From an uncultured Oscillospiraceae bacterium (lineage in GTDB: Bacteria > Bacillota > Clostridia > Oscillospirales > Oscillospiraceae), in the NCBI GenBank assembly GCA_905234005.1, contig CAJOFW010000001.1:1-36406 (forward strand): a DNA stretch of 36,406 bases. Direction: 5' to 3'. The notes below the pieces were generated by a model. It saw nothing but the letters and a program-made list of their open reading frames with translations, made no database searches and had not been told where the DNA came from. The position numbers and the translations under genes are program-made. Position 1 is the first letter of the stretch; the number at the start of each line of letters is the position of its first letter. Positions 6,073 through 15,759 of the stretch are shown here, piece by piece.

Positions 6073-7012
6073 ATTTCTTCGAGGGCGCGGGGGTGGGGGC
6101 GATGAAGTCGGTGTAGAACTTCTTGCGGCGCTGGAATTCGGGGTCCTTGCCGAGGTTCATGAGCCGGCCCTCGTTCTCCTTGATGTCGTCGGCGTGCAGG
6201 AACTTGCCGGAGAGGGTGTCGTGCGCCTTGTGCTCGTCGGCGGGGTCAAATTTGAACGCCCACGCGCCGTTCTCGACGACGATCTCGCCCTCGAGACCGC
6301 ACAGCTCGCAGACGGCCTTCGTCGTGCCGGGTACAAGCCAGAAGTTCGAGCACTGGCAGTGCGGGCACACGCCCGGCTCGCCCTTGTATTTCGCCGCGGC
6401 GATGTCGCCGGCGGCCTCGGCGAGGTTGCGGCCGATCTCCTTCATGCGCTCGATCTTGTCGTCGTGCATGATGACGTCCTTCGACCAGGAGAAGAAGTCG
6501 TTGTCGATGATCTTCCACGCCGGGCTCATCGCGCACATGGCGTGATCGGTCTGGACGCGGCAGGCCCAGTCGGAGCCGCCGATGCCGACGAAGGACATGA
6601 CCTTCTCCTGCAGAAGCCTCGGGTCGACGCCGGGGCCGCCGGCCTCGCGGCTGATCTTGTCGCCGATGATGTTCATGCCCCGATCCATGCGCGGGCCGAA
6701 GCGGTCGCATACCGTGTGCACAAGCCCGGACGCGCCGGACTCGAAGATCGGGCTGACGAACAGGATGCCGTCCGCGTCGAGCAGAATCGACCGGAACGCG
6801 TCGAAATCGTCCTTCCGGGTGCAGATGTTGCCCTTGCCCATCACCAGCCCGCGTGAACAGGCCACGCAGCCGGTGCAGTGCTCGATGTGCCAGTCGAGCA
6901 GGTGGATGAACTCCACCTCCGCGCCGGCCTCCTGCGCCGCCATGAGCGCGACGCGGCACATGGTGTCGTTGTTGCCGTTTTTTGTACCGAAGGATACGCC
7001 CACGATTTTCAT
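6071..7012 (-). CDS. Flavodoxin-like NAD(P)H-dependent FMN reductase with C-terminal zinc ribbon
   Basis: The first 200 or so of 313 residues form a flavodoxin-like fold with the cysteine segment of iron-sulfur flavoproteins: C46, C49, C52 and C64. It also has the substrate/cofactor loop FVSPIFESGASG. Such enzymes pass electrons from NAD(P)H to flavin or bound substrates. The unusual part is an added C-terminal domain with a zinc ribbon (C216, C219, C235, C238) and a charged tail. AAAGGAG is 8 bases before the ATG. It follows the MFS gene by 82 bases and probably shares its transcript. It could supply electrons to the ene-reductase or reduce the substrate itself; I cannot tell which. Confidence 0.8.
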   Translation of the reverse strand: MKIVGVSFGTKNGNNDTMCRVALMAAQEAGAEVEFIHLLDWHIEHCTGCVACSRGLVMGKGNICTRKDDFDAFRSILLDADGILFVSPIFESGASGLVHTVCDRFGPRMDRGMNIIGDKISREAGGPGVDPRLLQEKVMSFVGIGGSDWACRVQTDHAMCAMSPAWKIIDNDFFSWSKDVIMHDDKIERMKEIGRNLAEAAGDIAAAKYKGEPGVCPHCQCSNFWLVPGTTKAVCELCGLEGEIVVENGAWAFKFDPADEHKAHDTLSGKFLHADDIKENEGRLMNLGKDPEFQRRKKFYTDFIAPTPAPSKK

Positions 7013-7094
7013 GATAAAGCTCCTTTCAGACAGTTCGATGTCTCTGTTGGTTCTAATAATCCGGTACGGCGACCGCCGCGTGGGGCGGCGGCGG

Positions 7095-8402
7095 TCAGTC
7101 CTTCTTGCCGACGTAGGTGTCGTCGATGCGGAGCGCGACGATGACGGAGATGACGCACAGCAAGCAGATCAGCGCGTACGCGTAGGCGTAGCCGATCGGG
7201 AAGCTGTTGCCGAGCGCGCCGCAGATCGTGATGCCGAGCGCGCCGATGACGGCGACGGCGGGCTTCATGACGCGGTAGCCGTTGTCGAAGTCGTAGCGGC
7301 CCCAGATCGTGGAGATCAGCGAGACGAGGTAGTTCGCCGCGCCGCCGAGCATGATGCCCATGAACGGCTGGGCGACGAAGATCATGATGTACCCGGCGTC
7401 GCCGACCGTGCCGGTCGTGACAAAGCCGCCGGCGATGTTCATCGCGAGCGAGAAGATGCCGAAGAGGAACGTGATGATGATGGCCTTTTTCGTGCCGAGC
7501 TTCTGATCCATCATGCCGCAGAGGTAGCTGCCGACGCAGGCGACGAGACCGGCGCAGGCCAGCATCGGCGTGCACGCGGCGGTGTCAAAGCCGATCTGCG
7601 CCATGCGGGGCACAAAGTTCGACATGACGCCGAGGGAGAACAGCTCCATCACGCCGAGGGGGAAGATGATCCTCCAGACGTTTTTCGTCTTGAGGAAGGT
7701 CTTCGGCTGCCAGTACGACGTCTTCCGGTACGCGATGCCCTCGGCCAGCAGCCTGTCGGCGAGGGCGCGGTCAAAGCTCTCGTCGTTGTCGGGGTACGCC
7801 CCGGCCTGCTCGGGATAGTCCTTCACGAGCGCGAACACGAGGATGCCGAGCACGAGGCACACCGCCGCGAACATATAGTAGATGCCGTTTAAGCCGATGC
7901 CCGCGAGAAGTCCCGAGCAGAGCGGCGTCGCGATCGTCGCGGACAGGGGGAAGCCGATCGTCACGACGCCCATGGCGAGACCCTTCTTCGTCGGGTACCA
8001 GTTCGAGACGACGTTCAGGCTCGCGATGTAGTTGAAGCCCATGCCGCAGATGTTCGCGAGGCAGAGCAGAATCAGATACGCCGGGCTGCTGCCCGCGAAG
8101 CTCCACAGCAGGCAGACGACGGCGTTTACGATGAGGGCGAGGCCCCAGGAGAATTTGCAGCTCTTTTTGCCGCAGAGCCAGCCGAAGATGATCGCGCCGG
8201 GCACGCTGACCCACGCCGCGACGGTGGAGAACACATACAGGATGCTCGGGTTCTGCAGGCCGAACCGGACGGCCCAGCCGGCGGGGATCGTGACGTTGAG
8301 CGAGTCGTAGATGATCATCGAGTTCATCAGGATGCTGAAAAACGTCAGGATCAGGATGACCCAGCCCTTTTTGCCAAAGCCTCTGGCGGTGGATTGCTTC
8401 AT
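7095..8402 (-). CDS. MFS transporter (12 TM)
   Basis: This 435-aa membrane protein has about 12 hydrophobic segments in two halves and an MFS loop after TM2 (GWLCGKKSCK). The overall look is of organic-acid/aromatic-acid carriers. GGGAGG stands 7 bases before the ATG at 8402; a TTG at 8417 would start inside the ribosome site and is unlikely. It is the first gene after a strong promoter facing away from the LysR gene, so it probably imports the inducer and substrate of the cluster. A family member related to oxalate/formate or monocarboxylate carriers is possible. Substrate unknown. Confidence 0.85.
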   Translation of the reverse strand: MKQSTARGFGKKGWVILILTFFSILMNSMIIYDSLNVTIPAGWAVRFGLQNPSILYVFSTVAAWVSVPGAIIFGWLCGKKSCKFSWGLALIVNAVVCLLWSFAGSSPAYLILLCLANICGMGFNYIASLNVVSNWYPTKKGLAMGVVTIGFPLSATIATPLCSGLLAGIGLNGIYYMFAAVCLVLGILVFALVKDYPEQAGAYPDNDESFDRALADRLLAEGIAYRKTSYWQPKTFLKTKNVWRIIFPLGVMELFSLGVMSNFVPRMAQIGFDTAACTPMLACAGLVACVGSYLCGMMDQKLGTKKAIIITFLFGIFSLAMNIAGGFVTTGTVGDAGYIMIFVAQPFMGIMLGGAANYLVSLISTIWGRYDFDNGYRVMKPAVAVIGALGITICGALGNSFPIGYAYAYALICLLCVISVIVALRIDDTYVGKKD

Positions 8403-8450
8403 AATGCTGCCTCCCAATAATTAAAGAATTAACGTTTCCTGAACGTCTCT

Positions 8451-8479
8451 ATTATACAATCCAACCGTTTGTTTGACAA
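8451..8479 (-). promoter_or_regulatory. Promoter of the MFS-led operon
   Basis: On the minus strand TTGTCA (8474-8479) and TATAAT (8451-8456) are 17 bases apart. This is a near-consensus promoter about 50 bases before the MFS start. Confidence 0.75.
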
Positions 8480-8480
8480 A
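8468..8480. promoter_or_regulatory. Candidate LysR binding site
   Basis: The sequence TTTGT-TTG-ACAAA is a perfect dyad with the T-N11-A form of LysR boxes. It covers the -35 box of the MFS promoter, in the space shared with the divergent LysR gene. Confidence 0.5.
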
Positions 8481-8496
8481 TAACTGTTTTAGTGGG

Positions 8497-8526
8497 TTGC
8501 CATTCCGTTTGGTTATGCTGTATACT
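8497..8526 (+). promoter_or_regulatory. Promoter of the LysR gene
   Basis: TTGCCA (8497-8502) is followed 18 bases later by TATACT (8521-8526), 38 bases before the ATG. Confidence 0.6.
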
Positions 8527-8563
8527 GTTGGGGAGCATAACGAACGAGGGGGAGGCGGAGCGT

Positions 8564-9436
8564 ATGGATCTCATGAAGCTGCGGTATTTCCTGTCCGCCG
8601 CGGAGACGGGGAGCTTCACGGCGGCGGCGGCGCGGCATTACACGACGCAGCCGAACATATCCAAACAGATATCCGCGCTCGAACGGGCGCTGGACGCGAA
8701 GCTGTTCATCCGGGAGCACCACGTCCTGCGGCTGACCCGGGCGGGGGAGTATTTATACGAGCAGCTCCGCGACCTGCCCGGGCAGCTCGACCGCGTCGCC
8801 GAGACGGCGCGTGCCCTCGCCCGGAGCGACACGGGCGTGCTGACGGTCGGGATGCTGTCCGGCCAGCGGCTCGATACGGACGTGATCCGCCGGTTCCAGC
8901 GGTTCACGGCGGCGTATCCCGACCTGCAGTTCACGCTCGAGCGGGCGGGTTTTTCGGAGCTTCGGCGGGCGCTGTCGTCGCTGCGGTTTGACATCATCCT
9001 GACGTTTTCGTTCGACGTGACGCCGGACGAGAATCTTGTCATCGAGAGCATACGCGCACGGCAGCAGCCGGCGATCTTCGTCAGCCGCATGAGCCCGCTT
9101 GCGGCGCTCGAGGACTTCTCCGACGCGCCGTACATCGTGATCTCCCCGAAGGAGAGCTACGGCGGCTACGAGCAGTTTCTCCGCTCGTGCCGCCGCAGGG
9201 GGTTTGAGCCGAACATCGTCCGCCTCGCGGACTCGCTCGACAGTCTTCTGTTTTACGTGGAAACCGGCGTCGGCGTCGCCGTCCTCGACCGGAACACCCG
9301 GCTCGAGACCGACCAGAGCATCCGCGTCATCCCTCTGGACGACGAGGACAGCCCCGGCCTCGTCGCCGTCTGGGACGCCCGGAACAAAAACCCGAACATC
9401 CGCAAAATGGTCGACTGCCTGACGGATGATACGTGA
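8564..9436 (+). CDS. LysR-family transcriptional regulator
   Basis: This 290-aa protein has the LysR layout. A winged helix-turn-helix lies in residues 1-60 (MKLRYFLSAAETGSFTAAAA, then QPNISKQISALE), followed by a linker helix. The effector-binding domain runs from about residue 88 and has the usual alternating strands and helices. The ATG at 8564 follows a strong GGGGGAGG site; an upstream ATG at 8492 in frame would overlap the promoter. It diverges from the MFS-led catabolic genes and is the likely activator of that operon, with a catabolic intermediate as co-inducer. Its end lies 9 bases from the converging VWA gene, with no visible terminator between. Confidence 0.9.
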   Translation: MDLMKLRYFLSAAETGSFTAAAARHYTTQPNISKQISALERALDAKLFIREHHVLRLTRAGEYLYEQLRDLPGQLDRVAETARALARSDTGVLTVGMLSGQRLDTDVIRRFQRFTAAYPDLQFTLERAGFSELRRALSSLRFDIILTFSFDVTPDENLVIESIRARQQPAIFVSRMSPLAALEDFSDAPYIVISPKESYGGYEQFLRSCRRRGFEPNIVRLADSLDSLLFYVETGVGVAVLDRNTRLETDQSIRVIPLDDEDSPGLVAVWDARNKNPNIRKMVDCLTDDT

Positions 9437-9445
9437 CGGACGGGA

Positions 9446-10639
9446 CTATCGCGCCGCGACGAGGGCCTTCAGGCCCTCCTGCAGGCCCTCGAGGGTGAGG
9501 CGGTACATGGGCACCCTCGCCCTGATGACGCGGATGGTCTCGCTGCCGTAGCCGGACTCCCAGTTCCGTTCGGGCAGGGGGTTGAGCCAGATGACGCGGT
9601 CGTAGCGGCGCAGCAGCTTTTCGATCCACGCGATGCCCGGCTCCTCGTTGTAGCGGTAGTAGTCGCTGCACCCGCCGGGACGCAGCAGCTCATACGGCGC
9701 CATCGACGCGTCGCCGACGACGATGACCTTGTAGTCCTGCCCGAGCTGGGAGAATACCCACTCGGTGCTCACGCTGTCGGCGTGGTGGCAGCCGGGGGAG
9801 TTGTAGAGGTCGTCGTAGAAGCAGTTGTGGAAGTAGTAGGTTTTGAGATCCTTGAACTTCGACTCGCGGCTGACCGCCTGGAACAGGCTTGCGCACAGCC
9901 GCGTAAACTCCCACATCGACCCGCCCGAGTCGAACAGCATGAGAAGCTTCACGGTGTTGCGCCGGGGCCGTCCGAACACGAGCTTCAGCCGCCCGGCGTT
10001 GTCGCCGGTCTCGCGGATGGTGTCCTCGAGCTGCAGCTCGTCCTTCGGCCCGTCCTCGAGCGCGGAGAACTGGCGCAGGCGGCGAAACGCCATCTGAAAC
10101 TGGCGCACGTCGAGCACCGAATCCTCCCGGAAATCGCGGAAATGCCGCTCCCCGGCGACCTGCAGAGCGCTGCGGCTGCGGCCCTCGCCGCCGACGCGGA
10201 TGCCGCCGGGGTAATAGCCGCTGTTGCCGAACGGCGACGCCCCGCCGGTGCCGACCCAGTGGGTGCCGCCGTCGTGGCGTTCGGTCTGCTCTTTGAGACG
10301 CTGCTCGAGCATCGCCCGGATGGTGTCGATGTCAAGGCCCTGATTTTGAAGCAAAGCGGGGTCGTATTCGACCGGGTCGATCGGCGTATTCAGCCAGTCC
10401 TCCAGCTCCTTCGGCAGCTCGTCATACGACCGTATGCCCCTGAAATACTCGAGGAACACCTGATCGAAGCGGTCGAAATCCGCCTCCGAGTGGACGAGCA
10501 CCGCCCGGGCCAGCCGGTAAAACCCGGTCAGCGACGAGCCGTGCAGCCCCATCTGAAGCCCCTCCAGCAGCGTCTGCCACTCCTTGAGCGAGACCTTCAG
10601 CCCCCGCAGACGCAGAAGATAGAAAAAATCCGTGAACAT
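9446..10639 (-). CDS. CoxE-like VWA-domain protein
   Basis: This 397-aa protein belongs with the CoxE/VWA partners of MoxR ATPases. The first 120 residues are helical, a Gly-rich stretch follows (about 124-156), and the von Willebrand A fold runs from about 228. Its metal site reads DSGGS at 237-241, where the classic motif is DxSxS, so the third position is Gly and metal binding may be weakened. MoxR-VWA pairs act as chaperone-like units that insert metals or remodel protein complexes. The ATG lies just beyond copy 3 of the dispersed repeat, which separates it from the MoxR gene. The ribosome site is weak (GGGTAA). It ends the transporter operon. Confidence 0.85.
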   Translation of the reverse strand: MFTDFFYLLRLRGLKVSLKEWQTLLEGLQMGLHGSSLTGFYRLARAVLVHSEADFDRFDQVFLEYFRGIRSYDELPKELEDWLNTPIDPVEYDPALLQNQGLDIDTIRAMLEQRLKEQTERHDGGTHWVGTGGASPFGNSGYYPGGIRVGGEGRSRSALQVAGERHFRDFREDSVLDVRQFQMAFRRLRQFSALEDGPKDELQLEDTIRETGDNAGRLKLVFGRPRRNTVKLLMLFDSGGSMWEFTRLCASLFQAVSRESKFKDLKTYYFHNCFYDDLYNSPGCHHADSVSTEWVFSQLGQDYKVIVVGDASMAPYELLRPGGCSDYYRYNEEPGIAWIEKLLRRYDRVIWLNPLPERNWESGYGSETIRVIRARVPMYRLTLEGLQEGLKALVAAR

Positions 10640-10642
10640 ATT

Positions 10643-10763
10643 TTATACTGTTACCCAATCAAAAGCTTTGTTTCGTTACCGGGCGCAAAGCCTTGGAAGC
10701 GCAGCCGTCTCGAAGCGAATACAAAGTTCTTTTTGATACTTTTTCTCGAAAGAAAAAGTATTA
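10643..10763 (-). repeat. Dispersed 3'-end repeat, copy 3
   Basis: On the minus strand it starts at the MoxR stop codon (TAA, 10761-10763) with an ATACTTTTTC stem. It continues through the shared core and ends AACAGTATAAAAT, immediately before the ATG of the VWA gene. Confidence 0.88.
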
Positions 10764-11597
10764 CCAGCGGCGGGGATTGCCGCCCTGTGCGCGGGACTTT
10801 TGCAGCGTGTCGAGATCCTCGTTTTTCTTGAGCAGCACGCCGGCAAACGGCATCTCCTTTTCGATGCGGCCGGCCGGTATGCCGCCGATCTGCAGCGCCT
10901 GCACCCAGTCGATCAGCTCCGAGGTGGACGGCTTCTTCTGCAGGCCCCGGAGGGCGCGTATCGCGTAGAAGCTCTCGAGCGCCTGCTTTAAGAGCCTGTC
11001 GTCGAGCCTTTCGAAATGGGCGCGGACGATGCGCTCCATCATCTCCGCGTCGGGGAAGTCGATGTAGTGGAACACGCACCGGCGCAGGAACGCGTCGGGC
11101 AGCTCCTTCTCCGCGTTCGACGTGATGATGACGAGCGGCCGCACGGCGGCTTTGACCGTCTCCTTCGTCTCGGGGATGTAGAACTCCATGCGGTCAAGCT
11201 CCCAGAGCAGGTCGTTCGGAAACTCGATGTCGGCCTTGTCGATCTCGTCGATCAGGAGCACGCAGCGCTCCGTGCGGCGGAACGCCTCGCCGAGCTTGCC
11301 GAGCTTGATGTATTTTCCGATGTCGGACACGTCCGCGCCGAACTGGCTGTCGTACAGCCGCTGCACGGTGTCGTAGACATACAGGCCGTCCTGCGCCTTC
11401 GTCGTGGATTTGATGCTCCAGATGAGAAGCTCCAGCCCGAGCGCGTCGGCGACGGCCTGGGCCAGCATCGTCTTGCCCGTGCCCGGCTCGCCCTTGACGA
11501 GCAGCGGCTTCTCGAGCGCCGCCGCGATGTTTACGCTTGCAAGCAGCTCGGGCGCGGCGACATACCCCTCGCTGCCGGTGAATTGTGTCGTTGCCAT
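10761..11597 (-). CDS. MoxR-family AAA+ ATPase
   Basis: This 278-aa ATPase has Walker A GEPGTGKT at 36-43, Walker B LLIDEID at 114-120 and sensor-1 ITSN. The arginine-finger region follows (DAFLRRC), with a helical lid after it. MoxR proteins use ATP to remodel or mature partner complexes, usually with a VWA protein encoded alongside, as here. GAGGG lies 10 bases before the ATG. Only 6 bases separate it from the transporter permease gene upstream, so it is very likely translated from the same mRNA as the ABC transporter. That is an unusual link and may mean the pair matures or gates the transporter or its cargo. Confidence 0.9.
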   Translation of the reverse strand: MATTQFTGSEGYVAAPELLASVNIAAALEKPLLVKGEPGTGKTMLAQAVADALGLELLIWSIKSTTKAQDGLYVYDTVQRLYDSQFGADVSDIGKYIKLGKLGEAFRRTERCVLLIDEIDKADIEFPNDLLWELDRMEFYIPETKETVKAAVRPLVIITSNAEKELPDAFLRRCVFHYIDFPDAEMMERIVRAHFERLDDRLLKQALESFYAIRALRGLQKKPSTSELIDWVQALQIGGIPAGRIEKEMPFAGVLLKKNEDLDTLQKSRAQGGNPRRW

Positions 11598-11603
11598 GAC
11601 AGA

Positions 11604-12650
11604 TTATCCCTCTTTAACAGATGTATGGATGAACCGCTCCCCCGGGACGCGTTCGGGGAGGACGCCGGTGAGACGGGCCACCTTTTTCGCGATCTTCTTC
11701 GAGTCGTAGGAGCCGACGCCGCCCTTGAGCCTCGGGTCGAGCAGGTCGCGCACGCCGTCGCCGAACATATTCGCGGCGAACACCGTCAGCGCGATCGCCG
11801 CGCCCGGCGCGAACGCCAGCCACGGGGCGACGTACATATAGCTCTTGCCCTGGTTTGAGATGAGGTAGCCCCAGCTCGGCGTGCCGATCGCGACGCCGTA
11901 GCCGAGGAAGCTCAGGCTGGACTCCATCAGGATGACGCCCGCGAGCGACCCCGCCGCCGCCACGATGATGATGGGCAGGATGTTCGGGACGACGTGGCGG
12001 AGCATCTTCCAGCCGGACGTGCCGCCCATGAGGTCGGACATCTTGTTGTAGCCCGCGTCCTTGACGCCCATCGCGGCGGAGCGTATCATGCGGCTGCCGC
12101 CGATGCCGCTCGGCACCGACAGCGCGAAGATGAGCTGCGGGATGCCGTTTCCGAGCATCGACATGATGACGAGCAGCATGAGCATCGCCGGGATGCACTG
12201 CCAGCCGTCCACAAACCGCTGCACGATGAGGTCGACCCACCCGCCGAGCACGGCGGACAGCGTGCCGATGACGACCGATATCAGCGTGGACAGCACGCAG
12301 CAGCTCACGCACAGGATGATCGACGTCCGCGCCCCGTAGATGAGGTACGACAGCACGTCGCGTCCGAGCGTGTCGGTGCCGAGCCAGTGCGGCGCGCCGC
12401 CGGACACGGCGAGAAGGGCCCTCGCGCTCTCGCGTTCGGCCGCGTTCATGAAGAGGTACGGCTTCTGCAGCTTGCTGAACACGTCCACCTGCATCGCGCC
12501 GTCCGTCATCGGGTACGGGGCGATGAAGTCCGCGAAGATCGCGGCGGCAAACAGCAAAAGCAGAAAGATGAGACTTGCCGCCGCGAGCGGCTTCTTTTTG
12601 AACAGGTCGCGCAGAAACGGGCGGCCTGTTTTTTTCCTGTTTTTCTTCAT
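11604..12650 (-). CDS. ABC transporter permease, DppC/OppC type
   Basis: This 348-aa permease has a basic N-terminal cytoplasmic stretch (MKKNRKKTGRPFLRDLFKKK), a first membrane helix and a long outer loop. The loop includes HWLGTDTLGRDVLS, typical of DppC/OppC proteins. About five more helices follow, with the coupling loop near KMLRHVVPNILP. It pairs with the DppB-type gene to form the channel for peptides, nickel or similar solutes. The ATG at 12650 has GAGAGGCG upstream; the frame remains open to 13253 but the extra part is the shadow of the neighbouring permease. The gap to that gene is 11 bases. A short C-terminal tail after DPRLKGG is unusual. Confidence 0.9.
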   Translation of the reverse strand: MKKNRKKTGRPFLRDLFKKKPLAAASLIFLLLLFAAAIFADFIAPYPMTDGAMQVDVFSKLQKPYLFMNAAERESARALLAVSGGAPHWLGTDTLGRDVLSYLIYGARTSIILCVSCCVLSTLISVVIGTLSAVLGGWVDLIVQRFVDGWQCIPAMLMLLVIMSMLGNGIPQLIFALSVPSGIGGSRMIRSAAMGVKDAGYNKMSDLMGGTSGWKMLRHVVPNILPIIIVAAAGSLAGVILMESSLSFLGYGVAIGTPSWGYLISNQGKSYMYVAPWLAFAPGAAIALTVFAANMFGDGVRDLLDPRLKGGVGSYDSKKIAKKVARLTGVLPERVPGERFIHTSVKEG

Positions 12651-12661
12651 GGCCGCGCCTC

Positions 12662-13607
12662 TCAGTCCAGCTCGACGCGGGGGTCGAGCCATTTGTAGCA
12701 GATGTCCACGATGAGATTGATGAGCATGACGATCACCGCCATGACGAGCACGCAGCCCTGAATCACGGTGTAGTCCCGCTGATCGAGCGCCGTGATGAGC
12801 TGCTGGCCGACGCCGGGGATGTTGAAGAGGTTTTCGAGGATGACGTTGCCGCCGAAGACGCCGGCGACCGAGCCGCCGATCACCGTGACGACCGGGATCA
12901 TCGAGTTGCGGAATACGTGCCGGACGAGTACGCGTCCCTCCCCGCAGCCCTTGGCCCACGCCGTGCGGACGAAGTCCGTCCGCATCGTCTCGAGGCAGCA
13001 GGTGCGCACCATGCGAAGCTGCATGCCCGTCTGCGCGAGCGCGCCGATGATCGACGGGACGAGGAACATACCCATATTCGCCCGGAAATCCTGAAACAGG
13101 CCGGCGTATTTGATGTTCGGCGCGTAGCCCCACCACGCGGCGGGGTACACGAGCACGACCGACGCGACGAGAAACGTCGGTATCGCCATGAATATGATCG
13201 CGAACACACGGAACGTGTAGTCGGGGATCCCGTCCTGCCGTGCGGCGCACCACAGGCCGAGCGGGACGGAGAACAGAATCGTCCAGAACAGCTCGAGAAA
13301 GCCAAGCTCGAGCGTGACGGGCAGCTCCCGGGCGATGATGCCGCCGACGGATTCATATTGGAACAGGCTGTTGCCGAGGTCGCCCCGCATAACGCCGCCG
13401 ATCCAGATGAAGAACTGCGTCACGGCGGGCTTGTCGAGGCCGAGACGGACGCGCAGCGTCTCCACGTCCACGTTCTGTCCGGCGGCGGTCAGGCGCTTGA
13501 CCATGAAGTCGAGCGCGGAGCCGGGCAGCATCCGCATCATCGCGAACGTGAGCACGCACACGACGAGCACGGTCGGTATCAGAAGCAGTATGCGCTTTAC
13601 GATGTAC

Positions 13608-13615
<8 letters not shown>
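12662..13615 (-). CDS. ABC transporter permease, DppB/OppB type
   Basis: This 317-aa permease begins GKYIVKRILLLIPTVLVV, the typical first helix of DppB/OppB. It has about six membrane segments, the coupling loop RTAWAKGCGEGRVLVRHVFRN and the ending DPRVEL. I start it at the TTG at 13615 because AAGGAGG is 8 bases upstream and the family start falls there. This overlaps the end of the preceding ATPase gene by 8 bases, so the two are probably translationally coupled. It forms the membrane channel with the DppC-type partner. Confidence 0.88.
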
Positions 13616-14608
<993 letters not shown>

Positions 14609-14612
<4 letters not shown>

Positions 14613-15634
14613 GTGCCCGCCTCCTTCCAGTCGGCCGCCGCAAGCTCGCGGCGGAAGCACGCGCATACGTGGCCCGGCGACGCCTCCTCGTCCGCCGGGC
14701 GCTCGGTGCGGCAGCGCTCGTACTCATACGGGCAGCGGTAGTAAAACGGGCAGCAGTCCGGCGGCGTTGCGGACATATCGGGCGGCTCGCCCCTGATCGT
14801 GTACAGCCCGTGGCTGCGCGGCAGGTCGAGCCGGGGCACCGCCCGGATGAGACCCATCGTGTACGGGTGCGCCGGGGACAGGAAGATGTCGTCCGTCGTG
14901 CCCGATTCGACGATGCGGCCGCCGTACATGATCTTCACCGAGTCGGCGTACCGGGCCACGACGCCGAGGTTGTGCGTGATGAGCACAAGCGACGTGCCGA
15001 AGCGCCTGCGCATATCGTTCATCTGCTCGAGCACCTGCGCCTGGACGGTCACGTCGAGCGCCGTCGTCGGCTCGTCGGCAAACAGGAGCTTCGGGCGGCA
15101 GCTCATCGCCATCGCGATCATCGCCCGCTGCTTCATGCCGCCGGAAAACTGGTGCGGATAGTCGCGTATCCGCGTCTCGGGGTTCGGGATGTCGACGAGG
15201 GCGAGAAGCTCCGCCGCCCGTTTTTCGGCCTCGGCGCGGGACACGCCCTTCTCGTGCAGGCGGATGTTCTCCGCGATCTGGGCGCCGATGGTCATGACGG
15301 GGTTCAGGGCCGTGCCCGGCTCCTGAAAGATCATGGATATCTCGCTGCCCCGGATCGACTGCATCTCCTTATCGCTCACGCCCATGAGGTCGCGGCCGTC
15401 GAAAATGATCTCGCCGCCCTTGATGAACCCGGGCGGGTAGGATATGAGCCGCATGACCGACAGGGCGCTCACCGATTTGCCGGAGCCGGATTCCCCGATG
15501 ATCGCGCAGAATTCGCCCCGGCGCACGGAATAGCTCATGTCGTCCACGGCGCGAAGCTCGCTCCCGTCGGCGAAAAAGCTCGTCCGCAGATGCCGGACCT
15601 CCAGTATGCTGTCGCCGCGAATGTTGTCGTCCAA
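14609..15634 (-). CDS. ABC transporter ATPase, DppD/OppD type
   Basis: This 341-aa ATPase has Walker A GESGSGKS, Q-loop MIFQEPGTALNP, signature FSGGMKQR, Walker B LLFADEPTTALD and H-loop THNLGVV. A Cys-rich C-terminal extension (about 285-325) is typical of the oligopeptide/dipeptide branch. The start is TTG at 15634 with AGGTGA 6 bases upstream. It is the first gene of a transcript running through DppF-, DppB- and DppC-type genes to MoxR and VWA. No substrate-binding protein is encoded nearby, so the solute (peptide, nickel or other) cannot be assigned. Confidence 0.9.
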
Positions 15635-15694
15635 GCCGTATCACCTGCCTTTCGTGATGCTGCGTTCGGGTATGGCGCAGGCGCAATCATATGA

Positions 15695-15723
15695 TTTATA
15701 TATCATACGTTTCCTGCGTTCAA
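15695..15723 (-). promoter_or_regulatory. Promoter of the ABC transporter-MoxR-VWA operon
   Basis: On the minus strand TTGAAC (15718-15723) and TATAAA (15695-15700) are 17 bases apart. The -10 area is AT-rich and partly palindromic (ATGATATATAAATCAT), which may be an operator. Confidence 0.6.
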
Positions 15724-15759
15724 TGCATTGAAATAAATATATGGTATATCGGCAGCCGT

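Noticed and set aside
12651..13253. In-frame 200-codon N-terminal extension of the DppC-type permease
   Set aside because: The extra part lies wholly inside the DppB-type permease gene in another frame, is rich in Arg/His/Pro and has no membrane helices. The ATG at 12650 gives a normal permease.
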